64,000 nt of DNA from Thecaphora thlaspeos (taxonomy: Eukaryota > Basidiomycota > Ustilaginomycetes > Urocystidales > Glomosporiaceae), in assembly GCA_900291925.1 (NCBI GenBank), contig UWYS01000012.1, positions 124,001 to 188,000 of the forward strand. The letters run 5' to 3'. A model generated the notes under the pieces. That model was not told the DNA's origin. It made no database searches and saw only the letters and a program-made list of their open reading frames with translations. Position numbers and translations under genes: made by a program. The stretch's first letter is position 1; each line of letters starts with the position of its first letter. This document shows positions 31,326 to 43,832 of this stretch, piece by piece.

Positions 31326-33405
31326 CTAGGAAAGCACCGGTAGGAACTGGCAGCCGATATCGTTAGAACCGTTGAATCGAGAGTGGAAAAGAAAGAGCGT
31401 CAGCAAGACGATCGTCCGAGCCAAAGGCCCCAGCCAGGTAACGCTAAGACTGTTGCTGCTGCTGCTCACATTGCCGACGACGAGACTGGGCAGGTCAAAG
31501 ATGTCGCGCTTGATCGTGAACGACCAGGCGCATGGCACCGGCTTGCCCTGCGGTGTCATCAGCGTGCACGTCGTCACTGGAGGGCGGCGGAAGAAGGGCG
31601 AGGCAAAGGCGAACAGGGTCAGGATACAGCTTACGCGGCCGGCGGCCGGCATCTTCGACGAGACTTGGCCAGCTACTCACTGACGGACTGCGTCGTGTTC
31701 TCAAATGCGTGCAGCGCAAACTTCTCCCTGGAGTGGCGAACAGCATCGGACGGGTCATTGCATTGACAACATCGTCTGTCAGCATCCTGCCCTGAGCGGC
31801 ATCGTTTCGGCCCACGTTTCGGCCTCTGCGGGAAGAGTTGAGTGCTCACCAGTAGTCCAGCATCGAGCTCTTGTCCATAAACTCGTAGATGTACCGCCCC
31901 AGCAGCTCCTCCCTCGACCACTGCGTCAGCATGCAGAACTCGGCCCCCACCACGCAGATCTCGCACGTCCGGCGCCACACCACCGTCGGCGTGCCAGAAA
32001 AGGATATTAGCTTTTCAAACTCCTGTCGCAGGGCGTCGAGAAGGTAATGAGTGCGCAGTCCAGAGCAGTCAGCCATATGTCCCGTTGCCGCAGCTATTGA
32101 GGCCGGGGCCGGCGCGCAGGCTTACAAGGATCGTCCTCTGGAAGGACCGCTCGACAAAGATCTCGTCCTCCTCGGTCAAGGGCATCTGCAGCGCGATCAG
32201 CGACGGCCGGAAGATGGCGAGGGCCCGAACCACCCGCAGAACGTCTTGCTTTCCAAACCTGACGTAGAAAGGGAGGCAGTGATAGAGGAAGAGGCGAGAA
32301 AATCAGCCAAACGTCAGACCAATCACCTCGTCGAGTGCGCCGGCCAACTCTCGCGGCTCACTTTTCGGTCGCATACTTGATCAGGAAGTGGTAGCCCCCA
32401 GGGTATGGGAACGGCTGCGTGCTATCGCGGTAGACTTTGGCCACACGAGCCTTCCACAGGCTGTCCTGCTGCAGCCGCTGGTTGCGTCTCGAGGCGATCG
32501 CCTTGTTGATGTCCGGCAGCGGCTCATTGGAGAGCGACCGGTTGGCCGAGTACGTGTCCGACGCCGCTCTGGTCATGAGGCCGGCGTCAGCAGCCTCGCC
32601 CCCGCCGCTGTTGACAAGGGCGTCGAGCGACGTGGGCGCGGACTGATTCACGTCGCTGCTGCCGAGGATGCCAGTCGCAGGAGCGCTAGGGGCAGCAGCA
32701 CCGGCCGCGTTCGTCGCAGGCTCAAAGATGGGTTTGCTTGGAGCTGGCGACGGCACCTCGAGGGCTGTGAAGCCGGTGTCACCAGCAGGTAGCTCCGACA
32801 GCTTAGCGCCGCAGCCTGTGCCCATGCCAAAGTCGGGCGAGGTTGCCGTCAGTCCAGAGGGGTCAGGGTAGGCCGAGAGGCTGTCAATGCCGCCGGCGCT
32901 GTTGCTCATGATCGCATCGAAGCTCGTTCCCGACGTCACCGCGGAGACGTTCCACCCATTGACGCCGCCGGATGCGCTGCCGTACTCGCCGAGATTGTCG
33001 AGGATACCCATCGCCGGGCTCGTCTGGAAGTCGGGCGAGTCGGTACCCGATCCCAGCAGCGCCAGGTCCGTACCGTTGAGCATCGACGAGAGGATCGAGT
33101 ACTCGAGCGACGTCGTCTCCGAGCCAAAGTTGTGCGTCGGGTCAAAGGCCAGCTCAAACGTCGGATCGGACTGATGCGAGGCAACGCTCTGGCCCGAGTC
33201 AAATTGGCTCGAGAGCACTTCGTTGGCCGGACTGGCCTCGGCCCTGTTGCCAGACGCTGCTGTAGCCATCGGGCCCTCGGATCCGCCTGCTGTCCCTGAC
33301 GTGCCCGCGAGCACCTGATCCAGAGCAGGCGATGCGCTTGATGCCGATGCCGCTGCTGTCATGGGTGTCATAGACGGGGCGGCAGAAGCCTGTTTCGATT
33401 GCTGC

Positions 33406-33445
<40 letters not shown>

Positions 33446-34443
33446 TTGCCTTCTTCCGTTCCGCCGTCTTGGACGCCTTTTGCCGCTTGAGCTCCTCTGC
33501 CAGATAGGTCGAAGGTGCGAAGGGGAGAGCCGATTTTGATGAAGGTGGAAAAAGGCGAGTAGAGCGGAGGGTCAGTAACGGGCAACGCAGGCATTCGCCA
33601 CCTGCCGATGCTCGCGATGGCGAACTCACCTAGCTCCTCGTCGTCTAGCAAGTACTTGGCCTTCTTGCGGAAGCCGTCGGTGCACGTGTCGGTCAGTCCC
33701 TTTTTGACGCAGCGCACGCACGGCCTAGAGTCGTCGCAGGTCAGGTGCGCCTTCTGGCAGTGGAAACAAGCCCGATTGGCCTTCTTCCTCTTAGCGGCCG
33801 CAGCCTGGCTCTCTCGGCTGTCTGCGCCGGGCTTGAAGGAGACGGCCGTAGTGGCTGGCTTCAATGTTGAGCCGTTCCCTGCCGTCGAGGAGCTACTAGC
33901 TGTAGTAATGGAGACTTTGGGGCCGCCGTCCCTTGCGCCGGAAGGTTCCATCTCTCTCTTGAGCGGCGACCCCGGCCCGACCAGTGAGCCAGATGTGGGT
34001 GTGGGTGTTTTCGGGTCACTGTTGGACCCTGCCCCCGGGGCAACGGATGCTGCTGCTGCCGCTGTAGATGTGCCTCCAGAGGGCCCGACGTTGGAATAGA
34101 GGCTCTGGCTCAGGAGGGAGGCGTTGCTACGAACGTTGAAGGGCGCGGGCTGCTGGGTGCGCGGCTGCGGAGACGTGTAGAGGCCCGGGCTGGGTCGCGG
34201 AGCGGCGATACTGGCGTTGCTTGTGGACATCTGAGGTGATGAAGCTGCGGGAAGCTGCGAGGGCGTTGGCGGTCCGCTGGAGCGTGAGAGGGCGTGGAGG
34301 GTGTTGGCGGCCGCCTGTGCTGGGCTGAGGGAGCCTTCCTTGACCTGCGGCGAGCGGTTCGTCGCTGGCGGGTTGAGGCCGTTGTTTGCTGGAGCCGCAG
34401 AAGCGGAGAGATGATCCGAAGATGAGTCCAAGTGCCCGTTCAT
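31326..34443 (-). CDS. ERT1: Ert1/AcuK-type Zn2Cys6 transcription activator of gluconeogenesis with PAS domain, 809 aa, 7 exons
   Basis: Nuclear regulator of gluconeogenic and non-fermentable-carbon genes in the Ert1/AcuK family. Exons (minus) are 34443-33630, 33496-32362, 32258-32126, 32022-31850, 31727-31681, 31576-31470 and 31346-31326; they join to exactly 810 codons. The binuclear zinc cluster is at residues about 226-254: [11 protein letters not shown], then [15 protein letters not shown] (spacing CX2CX6CX5CX2CX8C), flanked by RKKANRA and [15 protein letters not shown]. The downstream linker carries a polyglutamine run. The C-terminal PAS-like region includes [40 protein letters not shown] and [17 protein letters not shown]. 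The last exon is 21 nt and gives FLPVLS and stop, matching the family ending. The N-terminal 200 residues are Ser/Pro/Ala-rich and disordered. Confidence 0.94.
33399..33444 (-). repeat. Polyglutamine-coding CAG/CAA repeat within ERT1
   Basis: On the minus strand this encodes about 15 consecutive Gln, mainly alternating CAA and CAG, just after the KTAERKKAK segment. It is likely length-variable between strains. Confidence 0.9.
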
Positions 34444-36638
34444 CTCTCTCGCGACTATGCTTGACCAAGACGATCTGGTCGAGAGGGCGATGAACGCGGT
34501 TTACCGAGAGGTCGATGTTCTGATGGCGGATAAGATAGCCCTCGTCGGCCGGTGTAGGTCGGAGGATGGATGCTGCTCGAGAAGAGCTACGGAACACACT
34601 CTTCGAGGCTGTGGACCCGTCCTTTGGTTCGGCGTTGATGTGCGCGGCTGGCTGGCTGGCTGGCTGGCCCTAGCCGGATCGAACTGCAGGGCTCCGTTTC
34701 GGTGTGCCTTGTCCGCGCGGCGTAGGCGGGGGCCGTCGGTCGTAGCTGTGGCCAGGAGGAGGAAACGCAATCGAGTGCCGGGAGATGATGGTGGTGGGTA
34801 TGGCCGCGCCGGCGATGTGAAGTTGGTCGCAGCTGCGTCGGAAGAGAGAGGAGAAGGAGGTGATGGTGGAAGGTGGAAGGTGGATCATGGCCCGGCCCGG
34901 CCAAAAAGTCGACGAGTTCCGCCTGCCTGCAGGGTTCCCCGCCTTTTTTTGGACCTTTTTTGGCGGCTGATCTCCGCGCGACGGCGCCAGTCACGGCCGC
35001 AACTCAGCGCGGCAAGCACGACAAGAGCACCCCGCATACCGCGCACCTCGTTTGCCGAGAATGGACAGAAGGACGTTTGTACATGGCGACAGAACGGTCC
35101 CACCAAGAGTGCAGAGCTGAGCAGCTGGACTTCAACGCTCGAGGGACGATATTTATTTCCGCTCAGCCTGGAAGCGGACCCCAGATCGACCGCAAGCGAG
35201 TAGAAGCATCCGAGCGGTCCCTCTCACTTCACTGTCGCGGCCGCTAAGGGCCCAGCGGGCATCAGGACGTCGAAAGGAAGAGGTAAACAAGCTTATTCGA
35301 AGCCTGGAAGAGGCCAGGAACCGTAGAAAGGGACGGTGCGAGTGGCAGCCACTGTAGCACGAACAGAGATCATTGGGAAGCACAAGAGCAAGCTCGGTGA
35401 CACCTGATTGCGCCGTATTTAGTAGGTCGTCGTTCCTGTCCGATGGATGGCTGTAATGCCGTAGAGCGCATATAAATCCAGAAGCGCCCGTCCCCACCCT
35501 TTTCCGTGCGTTATTGACCGTCACCATCCCCTGCAAGCGCACTCGCTGCACGTTCGGAAGCGGCACCGAGCACGGCCGACAAAAGGCGATCGACACTGAT
35601 GATGTGGAAGAGCCGTGATCGTGCCGAGAATTCGATATGGAGTCGGTGGCTAGAGCGCTGGCGAGAGAAAAGTTCAGGCTTTGGGTTCGATACGATGTTG
35701 CAGTCAGAGAGGTGTAGTCAAGCGTCGCCACAGTCTGTTTGCCACGCTAACACGACAGCCACGAGGGGCGGCACATCGGGGGGGAGGGTCATCATCCCCT
35801 GGACGCGCGATAAATCGGGCCAAAATAACCTAGCGGGTCTGCAGGCTCACTCAGCCAACAGAGCGGTCGATCGCGAAGGGCCCTTGGCCGCCCGCATCGC
35901 AGCACAAGCCGGCGACGACCCTGGCCTACTCCTGCTGCATCGCCGGCCGGCCGGGCTTTGTTTGACTTTTGTTCGTCTCGACGGCAATCCCCCGCTCACC
36001 GCCGCTTGACACCTCCCTTACGTCGCCCCTTCTCACTCTTGCGACGCCACTGCGACGACCAAGATCACCACACCACGCCGCTTTCACCGTAGCAGCTCGA
36101 CATCGACTTCCACCACGGCCGCACCAGATCCGTCTCCTTTGTCGCCGTCGAAGCGGCTTCCTAGGCTCGCTCCTTCCGTCTGCCAACGGCTTGCTTCCGA
36201 CGCCCGTGCGACGGCCTTCCGACCACTCTCACTGCACCGGACTCCGCACGACCCTCTCATCGCTCTCATTCTGGCCTCAGGTAGCGCGCACCTGATCCGA
36301 CACAGTCATCTGCCCAGACGGCCGCCACCCGACGAGAATCGTCGACAGATCGCCGCAAGCCACCTTTGGATTTATCACGTCGTCACGTCACGTCGACCGA
36401 ATCTGCCTTCACAGCACGAACGACCCGTCGACCGACAACCCATCCGACGTGTGATCGGTCCTACTTGCATATTTGCGACCTCTTCTGTCGCACGCTCCTC
36501 TACCTGCCCTTCAGGCCAAACGTATAGCACGGCAACACCGCACCGCTTCCGCCTCGTAGGCAGCCTTCGCTCTATTTACCGTCGCATACACAGCAGACAG
36601 CAGTCGCCGTGTCGAATCCCGGCGCGGACCTGGGCCGA
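34444..36638. other. 2.2-kb divergent region between ERT1 and PBS2
   Basis: Contains a GGCT tetranucleotide repeat (34645-34669), a TATAAA on the plus strand at 35470-35475, and a pyrimidine-rich tract from about 36000 to 36600 that is probably the PBS2 5' leader. A minus-strand frame at 35153-35731 has no ATG start and no recognisable features. I see no gene. Confidence 0.5.
34645..34669. repeat. (GGCT)n tetranucleotide repeat
   Basis: About six GGCT units between ERT1 and PBS2, within 210 bases of the ERT1 ATG. A complementary-type repeat (CAGC) occurs upstream of the minus-strand kinase at 56421-56444. Confidence 0.9.
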
Positions 36639-38843
36639 ATGACGGCCAACCTCAGCCTCAACGACCCTTCCTCGTCCACCGGCTCGTCACAATCCTCTGG
36701 CCCAGCACCGCCGCGGATGTCGGCCCAGAACGGTCTTCCGACCACCTCTACGCCGGCGCAACCGCAGCGCGCCACCGGCGGCCCTCCCTCCAGGTCACCT
36801 GGCGTGATCCCTCCGGGCTCCAGACCAGCCATGGGCGGCGGTCCCGGTGGACCCTTTCCGCCTACCCGCGGTGGTGTCGCCGGGCTCAACGAGCGCACCA
36901 GGCAAATGGCCAGCACAAAGCTGCCGCCCAGCTTGCAGGCCAAGCTGGCCGCCAACGCCAACCGCTCGGCCTCGGGCGGCGGCAACAGCCCCAGCCCCGG
37001 CGTCCTGGGACACGACCAGAAGATCGACAGCGCGTCGCTATTGGGCTCGGCCGGCGGCATGGGGAGCCTGACACCTTCGCTAGGCCTCGGCGGCCTCGCG
37101 GCTCGACGCGCTCAGCTGGGTGGGTTCGGCGCTGGCGCCGGCTCGCCGATGTCGACGCCCTCAGCGCCCGGTGGCGGCGGGATGGGCGGCCGGCGGAATC
37201 GCCCTGGCCTGAAGCTGAGCGACATGGGTATCAGCTCCAGCGACGGCGCGGGGGTCGGCGCCTCGGGATCCTCGCCGGCGACGGGCGGGCTGGGCGGCGG
37301 AAGGCGAGCCGCACCACCGGGAAAGCTCAGTTCTGCCGGTGGAGGAGAGGGCTCTAACGGCGCCGGCGGCGCCATGAGTTCGCCTTTCAGCAATTTCAGC
37401 AAGATTGTAGACCCCTCGGGTCGGCTCAACTTCAGCGGCAAGGCGGTCCTGCACGCCAGCGGAGTCGAGTTTGGAAACGGGACGTCGTTCCAGATCAAGA
37501 TGGAGGACCTCGAGCTGATGGACGAGCTGGGTAAGGGTAACTACGGGACAGTGCGCAAGGTGCGCCACACGCGGACCAAGGTCGAGATGGCAATGAAGGT
37601 GAGTTACGGTCCGGCCCATCTCTCTCTCATGCGGCCTGCACTGCCGTCCGCTCCTGCTGAGCATGGTCCGGATGCTGATCCTCTATCAGCCTGTGTGCCT
37701 TCCCTCTCTGGTCCCGCGTCCCTAGGAAATCCGCCTCGAACTGGATGATTCCAAGCTCAACGGCATCATTATGGAGCTCGACATCCTCCATCGCGCCATT
37801 TCACCGCAGATCGTCGAGTTCTACGGCGCCTTCTTCATCGAGAGCTGTGTCTACTACTGCATGGAGTTTGCCGATGCCGGAAGCCTCGACACGCTCTGCT
37901 GGGGCCGCGCGACGGTGCCAGAGGACGTGCTGGCGCGCATCACGCGCAGCATGGTGCTCGGCCTACGGTTCCTCAAGGATGAGCTGCAGATCATTCACAG
38001 AGGTAAGTCCTTGACGGCACGGGGGCCGGGGACGTAGGGAGCGGCGGATCGCTGACGCCTGCTTTGACTGTCCGTCGCCATCGCTGCGCAGACGTTAAGC
38101 CGACCAATGTCCTTATCAACCGCAAGGGGCAGGTCAAGCTGTGCGACTTTGGCGTCTCGGGTCAACTGGAGAAGAGCCTCGCCAAGACCAACATCGGCTG
38201 CCAAAGCTACATGGCTGTGAGTTGTACTTCCCGCGACCGAAAAAGGCTTTGCAAAGGTCGAGCCACAGCTGACCAAACGAACCATCCTTTCGTCTTCGAA
38301 TTATGCCTTCGCTTCCTCTGACCACAGCCGGAACGCATCAAGGGCGAGTCGCAAAACATGTTGGGGACCTACACGGTCGCCTCGGACGTCTGGTCGCTCG
38401 GCCTCTCGATCGTCGAGATGACGCAGGGTACCTACCCTTACCCCCCCGAGACGTACTCGAACGTCTTTGCTCAGCTGCAAGCCATCGTTCACGGCGATCC
38501 ACCCGAGCTGCCCGCCGAAGCCTACTCGGACACGGCCAAGGATTTCGTCGCGCGGTGCCTCGAAAAGGTGCCAGGGCGCAGACCGACGTACGCACAGTTG
38601 CTGCGCGACAAATTCCTCATGGAGGATGAGGAGAGGGGAGAGGAGGATGTGGATATGGTAGGATGGGTCGAGCTAGCGCTCGAGGAGAGGAGGAAGAAGA
38701 GGGAGGCCGAGAGAGCAGAGGCAGAGAGGAACGGCGCACAAGGCGAGGATGGTGGTGGCGCAAAGAGTCCGCCCATTGCCGCGGCCGTCCTCGCGGCGGC
38801 CGCGAGCGAGCAGCCCCCCTCTGCCTCCCCAGCCGAGACGTGA
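36639..38843 (+). CDS. PBS2: Pbs2-type MAP kinase kinase (HOG pathway), 625 aa, 4 exons
   Basis: Dual-specificity kinase that activates Hog1-type MAPK in osmotic and general stress. Exons are 36639-37598, 37726-38002, 38092-38216 and 38328-38843, joining in frame. Residues 1-290 are Ser/Gly/Pro-rich. The kinase domain has [67 protein letters not shown] and [18 protein letters not shown]; the Ser and Thr of that last segment are the MAPKKK phosphorylation sites. This activation loop and EIRLEL match Pbs2 rather than Ste7 or Mkk1. A lysine-rich coiled-coil-like tail follows the domain. The frame extends upstream to a GTG at 36609; the first ATG is at 36639, though an extra 5' exon cannot be excluded. 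I do not see a clear Sho1-SH3 docking PxxP like that of yeast. Confidence 0.93.
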
Positions 38844-39182
38844 GCCGCTTCCGTGGCCATCGGAGAGACGATCGTCGTTCGATCCCATACGATATCACCT
38901 TTAGTTCACCCACCCTCCCCTCTTCCTCACTTTACTACATCAATCTCCTACCTCTCTCCTAGGCTCTCCCTCTCCCTCTCTCTCGCTCGCTCGCTTTCTC
39001 GCTCTCTCTCTCTCTGTAGATCTTTTCTGTCTCTTGGCCGCTGCATCGCACTACTACACCCTTAGAAATGATGTTTAAGTTTGCATCTCTACTGACCAGG
39101 CCGTCGACCTACTGAGCAGTGATGACTAGGGGAACGCGGGGTATACATGAAGTCCGCCCGAAATGGCTGCGGGAAGCCACGT
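38844..39182. other. Intergenic region between convergent PBS2 and CLIP-170-like genes
   Basis: Dominated by a CT-rich tract (38940-39020) made of CTCTCC, CTCGCT and (CT)n runs. No gene seen. Confidence 0.55.
38960..39019. repeat. CT-rich compound microsatellite
   Basis: Runs of CTCTCC, CT and CTCG units, ending in (CT)6, in the 3' flank of PBS2. Confidence 0.85.
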
Positions 39183-42100
39183 CTAGAAGATCTCATTGGC
39201 GTAGGGACAGTCTTCGAAGCGATGGCCAAGCTCGCCGCAGTCGTCGCACGGTTCTTCGCCTGCTGACCCCGCGGCCGCCTGCGACTGCTGCTGTCCCTGC
39301 GCGTGCGCCTGCTGGGACGACGACGCTTGCCGCAACAGCGGCTTGTCCAGCTCGGCACAGTCGACGACCGAGTGTCCGCGCTTCGAGCAAAGTCCGCAAA
39401 AGTCTTCCTCGTCGTCCTCGTCCCTGTCGCCGTTGGCGTTGGGCGCATCCATACTCTTGAGAGCCGACGTCGTCGTCGTCGATGGGGTGGGGACTGAAGA
39501 GACTGCATCCGACAGCCGCCTCGAAGCCCTCCGGTTAGCGGTGGGCGAGTCTTCCTCCATCTGGCTTGTCGTGCGACGTCGTGTGGGTGGCGTGCCGCCC
39601 GAGGCCTGGGGCCGTGGACCCGCTTCGAGGATGTTGTTGTTGCGGCTCGCCTCGGCGGAGACTTGTTGCGAAGGGCTGTCGCTCGACGAGCCATGCTTTA
39701 CGCCGCTGCTACCGCCGCCGTTGCCGTTTCGCCCTTTGTCGAGCTTGCGCTTCAGGCGGTCGATCTCGCCCTCGAGTTCGTCCTCGCGGAAGATGCGCGC
39801 CTCGACGAGCGCCTCGAGCTCGGCCACCTCCTTGTTGAGCCCGCTCACCTCCTGTTCCCTGCTCTTCTCCACTTCCTTGACGCATAGGCGCAGCTTGACA
39901 ATCTCGGCCTCGTTGTCTCGCAGCCGCTGCTCGCACTCGGCCAGCTTCTCGGCGAGGTCCCTTTGCGGTGTCAGCTGCGTTGCCGCTGCACCGTCGGCGC
40001 CCAGTCGCGGCGTAGCGGCCGACGGGCGGGCCTGCAGCTCCCTCTCCAGTGTCTCGACGGTCAGCTCGAGCGTGCGCGCCTTTTGCTCGGCCTCGCGCAG
40101 CTTATCCTTGAGCTCGGACTCGAGCATCTTCTGCTGGCTCTGTACGTCGACGTTCTCCTCGGTCAACTGTCGCACCAGGTAGTTGAGGCTCGAAACCTGG
40201 TTGGCCGAAGACGACGATGCGGCATCGCTACTCGCCAGTCCGCTGTTGAGCCAAGTCCGGCTGGAGCGGCGGTCGGGCGCGCTGCTGGCGATCGAGGATG
40301 CGGTCGACGTGCGCCGGTCATCTCGGCTGGTCGTGCTGGAAGGCAGTGCGTCGAGCGATTCGTCGCTGTGACCTCGCCGGTAGCCGTCCAGCCGAGTGGT
40401 GAGGGTCAGGATCTCGGCCTCGAGCTTGGTCCTCTCCGTCTCCCACTTCTTGGCTTCGGCCACGTCCTTAGTGCTCGAGGTGCGCACGCTGCCGCCGTTG
40501 AGCGACTCGATGTTCTCGACGTCGGCGCGGAGGCCCTCGAGCTCGGCGCGCTCCGACTCGTGCGCGGCCTTGCTCTCCTCGAGAGCGGCGCGGGCCTCTT
40601 CGTAGCGCCCTTTGGCCTCCTTGTCCGAAGCGACGAGACGCTCGATTTCGGCCTTGAGGCGCTTGATTTCGTTCTTGAGGCTGGTCTCGACTTCGACGGA
40701 GCGCTCCTTTTTCTTCTGTAGGTACTCCTTCTCCTTTTCCAGAGCCATCGTTGCCTCGGCGATCTGGTCCTCATAGTTGCCGAGGCGATCCTGGAGATGG
40801 GCGACTTGCTCGCGCAGATTCTCGTTGTCGATCTCGGTGGCGGCCGACGAGGCGCCGGCTCCGCTGCGGCCCGCCAGCGCCTCGTACCTGACCTCGGCGG
40901 AGGCAATAGCTTCCTGCGCACGCTGTTCGAGAAGCTTCATGTTGTTGATAAGCTCATGGTTCTCGTGCTCGACTTCCTGGATGCGTTGCTCGTACAGGCT
41001 GCACAGGGGGGAAAGAGAGAGCCGATGCCGGATGAGGGATCGAGAAGAACGGCTGTCAGCATATCTCTCGCAATGGCGAAGAGGCCAAGTACCGCCGCAC
41101 GGAGCAGCGCCCGAGTCATGTTGTGAAAGAAGCTCACCTTATCGTCTCTCTGCCGGCGTCCTTAAGCTCGTCAATCTGGTCGCCGAGCTCCTTCCTCTCG
41201 CGCTTGAGCTCGGCCTCCAGCCGCCGGACGGCGCCCTTGAGGCTTTCGATCTCCGCCTCCTGGACCTTGAGCTGAACCTCGAGCGCCGCCTTTGTCTCGC
41301 CTTCCTCCTTGGCAGCCTGGTCCTCGAGACTCTTTTTCATCCCGTCGATCAGCTTGGCGCTCTCCTCCAAGTTCGCCTCGAGATCCCTCGTCTGGCTCTC
41401 GTGGTCGCCCTTGGCCTTTTGGTGCTCGTCCTGGAGCTTGACAAAGTTCTTGACGCTCTCGTCGAGCCTCTCCTTGAGCTCGCGTTCGCGATCCTCGATC
41501 TCCTTGCGCCTCCGAAGGTCATCTTGACGCTCGAATTGGCGCTCCTCCTCCATCTCTTTTTCCTTTTCGCGGGCCTCGGCGCGCAACCTGGCGCGCTCCT
41601 CTTCCAAGATGGCCTCGTTAGAGCGGATCTCCGACATGCGTGCCTTCCGCGCTCCCTGCAGCTTAGTCAGCTCGGCGTTCTTCTTTTCGAGGGCGTCGGC
41701 CTGGATCCTCAGCCTCTCCAGCTCCGCTTCCTGCCCCTCGTACAGCGACAGCGGGACGACGGCCTCGGCGACCGAGTCGTTCTGCTGGAACGCCTCGTCG
41801 GGCATGGCGACCCCGTAGCCTGAGAAGGAGGCGCTCTGCTGGTGCCGGGTCGGCTTGGACGCCGCCGGGCGCCGGGGAGTCAGGTCCATGGCTTCCAGCA
41901 GATCCCTGGCGCGGTCCAGGCTACTGTTACGCCCAGAGGAAAGCGCGGCCTCGCCCGCAATGCCTTCGGCGTCGTCGTCATCGTCGGCGGTGGAATGGAC
42001 GTGGCTGAGGCGGCTCGACGATCGAAGGGACAGTGAGCTGGCCGGCCGCATGTAGCCGTCCTTGGTCGGACTTCTTGTTGGCGGCATCGAGTTGGTGCCG

Positions 42101-43832
42101 GCGTTGCCCGTCGGCTTGGCAAACATCGAAACCCGTCCTTTGGCCGCCCGTGGCGTCGGGATGCCTCCGAGGCTCTGGCGAGCCTTTGGCAGACCAGGGG
42201 TTGCGGGGCCGCCGCCCATCGTAGAGCTTGCCAGCGCAGCGCCAGTGATGGAGCTGCGCGGCGTTCGGACGGCAGAGCTTCGGGTATTCTTCAGAGGGCT
42301 GGCGGGTGGCCCTACTGTCGCTGTCGACTTGACGGGGCTACCGCCGAGCCTGCTGCTGACCTTGCTGCCGGCAGCTCCGGCGACCCTCCGCTGCTGCAGA
42401 TCCTTGGCCGTCATCCCGAGTAGCTTGTGGGCCCGGGAGCCTTCGGTGATGCGCTGCTCCGCAGCGGCCGCGTACTCGGCCGAGGTCTTGGCACGGCGTT
42501 GCAAGTCGCGCTCGTCGTCGTCGCGCACCGCCGCCATGGTGCCCAGGCTCTTTCGCGCGGCCAGGCGGCTCGCCGGTCTCGATACGCTCATCGCTGAAGC
42601 CGGTCGGCTTCCCGGTGTCACCGAAGGGGGCCTCACGCTGGCCCGCGACGAAGCGCGGGAGGGGGTGGTCGAGGGTGGCCTCGAGACGGTGCTCGCGCGC
42701 CTTCTGCCCGGTGTGGTCGAGGGTGGCCGATCATAGACGTCCGACTGGCGCGAGGAGCGGCCCGACATGGCCGAGGCTGGCCTTGCCACGGCGTCCTTAG
42801 GGGGCGAGTCGTTGGTGGCGACCACTTTAGAGGCGATGCAAAACACACCATTGCCGTCATCGCAGGCAAAATATTGGACGCTGCGGTCGGGAGCGCCGGA
42901 TGTTTGTACGAGCGTAGAGTGTGAAGGTCAGTTGGCGGACGTCGGGGCGACAGGTGCCCCTTACTCTGGCACGACGCTACTCACCCCTGGATGCTGCCGT
43001 TGTTCTTTCCCTTGCCTGCACAGTCTCCAATCAGCTCGAGGCCGGCGTAGGAACCGCTCTTGCCCTCGACGGCACCGAGGAAGCGGAGGACGCCAGTGAG
43101 ACCCTGGCCCTCCATCGTGACGATGTCGCCGATCTCGAGGTCCTTGCCCCTCCTCGCTGGTCTGAATGGCAGCTCGCGCGCTCGCGATGCGATAGTAGCG
43201 GCGGCGTGCGAAGGCAGACTGGGCGTAATGGTGGCAGCCGTGGCCCGAGCGTGAACGTCCGAGAGCCTCTTGGGCGTTGCGTATCCGCGAGCGGATGAGG
43301 AGGATGCCGCTGCGCCGCCGAGACTGGGACGCCCTGCTAGCGGGGCAAGCGGACTGCGCGACCTCGACGGCGAGGGCAGCAGCGACCCCCCGCCATCGGC
43401 ACTCGATGCGACCGAGGTGGCGCGACTGTGCGGCATGCTGGGCGGCGAGAGCTGGGACCCTTGCGGGGCTGGGAGGCCCGTCGGCGTCTCCGAGCGCCGC
43501 CTCAGTCCTGCCGTCGATCTCCGGCCCACGACGCCGGGCCGCTGTAGCCTGTCAGCCGTCAGCAGGGGCGAGGTGTTGGATCCTTCGACTTGGTCGTCGG
43601 CCGCAGCAGCGGCACCGACACCGCGGTACCTTGCCGGGTCATTGCGCGAGATGGCCTCAGCGAGCGACTGCTTCTTGTAGGCCGTGTCTGGGCTGTCCAT
43701 CGGGCTGTCCGCCTTGGCTAGAGAGGATCTGCGCGCGATCCCTGAAGGAGTCGGCAGGGCAAAGCGCGCCGTGGCAGTGATGTGGGAGGGCGTGGAAGGC
43801 CCGCCACCGCCGGTGCTCGGAAGCTGCGACAT
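39183..43832 (-). CDS. CLIP-170-like microtubule plus-end protein: CAP-Gly, long coiled coil, two zinc knuckles, 1468 aa
   Basis: Microtubule plus-end tracking protein of the CLIP-170/Tip1/Bik1 family. Exons (minus) are 43832-42985, 42880-41138 and 40998-39183; the joins keep frame. After 230 Ser-rich residues, the CAP-Gly domain (about 233-305) reads LEIGDIVTMEGQGLTGVLRF, SGSYAGLELIG, GKGKNNGSIQG, then VQYFACDDGNGVF; the split GKNNGS is the EB1/tubulin-tail-binding signature. A basic Ser/Pro region with three RPPS(T/V)TP repeats follows. Residues about 640-1300 are long Glu/Lys/Leu coiled coil. The C-terminus has two CCHC knuckles (CGLCSKRGHSVVDC, CDDCGELGHRFEDC), as in CLIP-170 autoinhibition and dynactin binding. 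The last residues are NEIF, not the EEY/F of CLIP-170. One CAP-Gly is normal for fungal members; vertebrate CLIPs have two. Confidence 0.93.

Noticed and set aside
35153..35731. 192-residue minus frame between ERT1 and PBS2
   Set aside because: No ATG start, no family resemblance and mixed composition; I could not find splice sites extending it.
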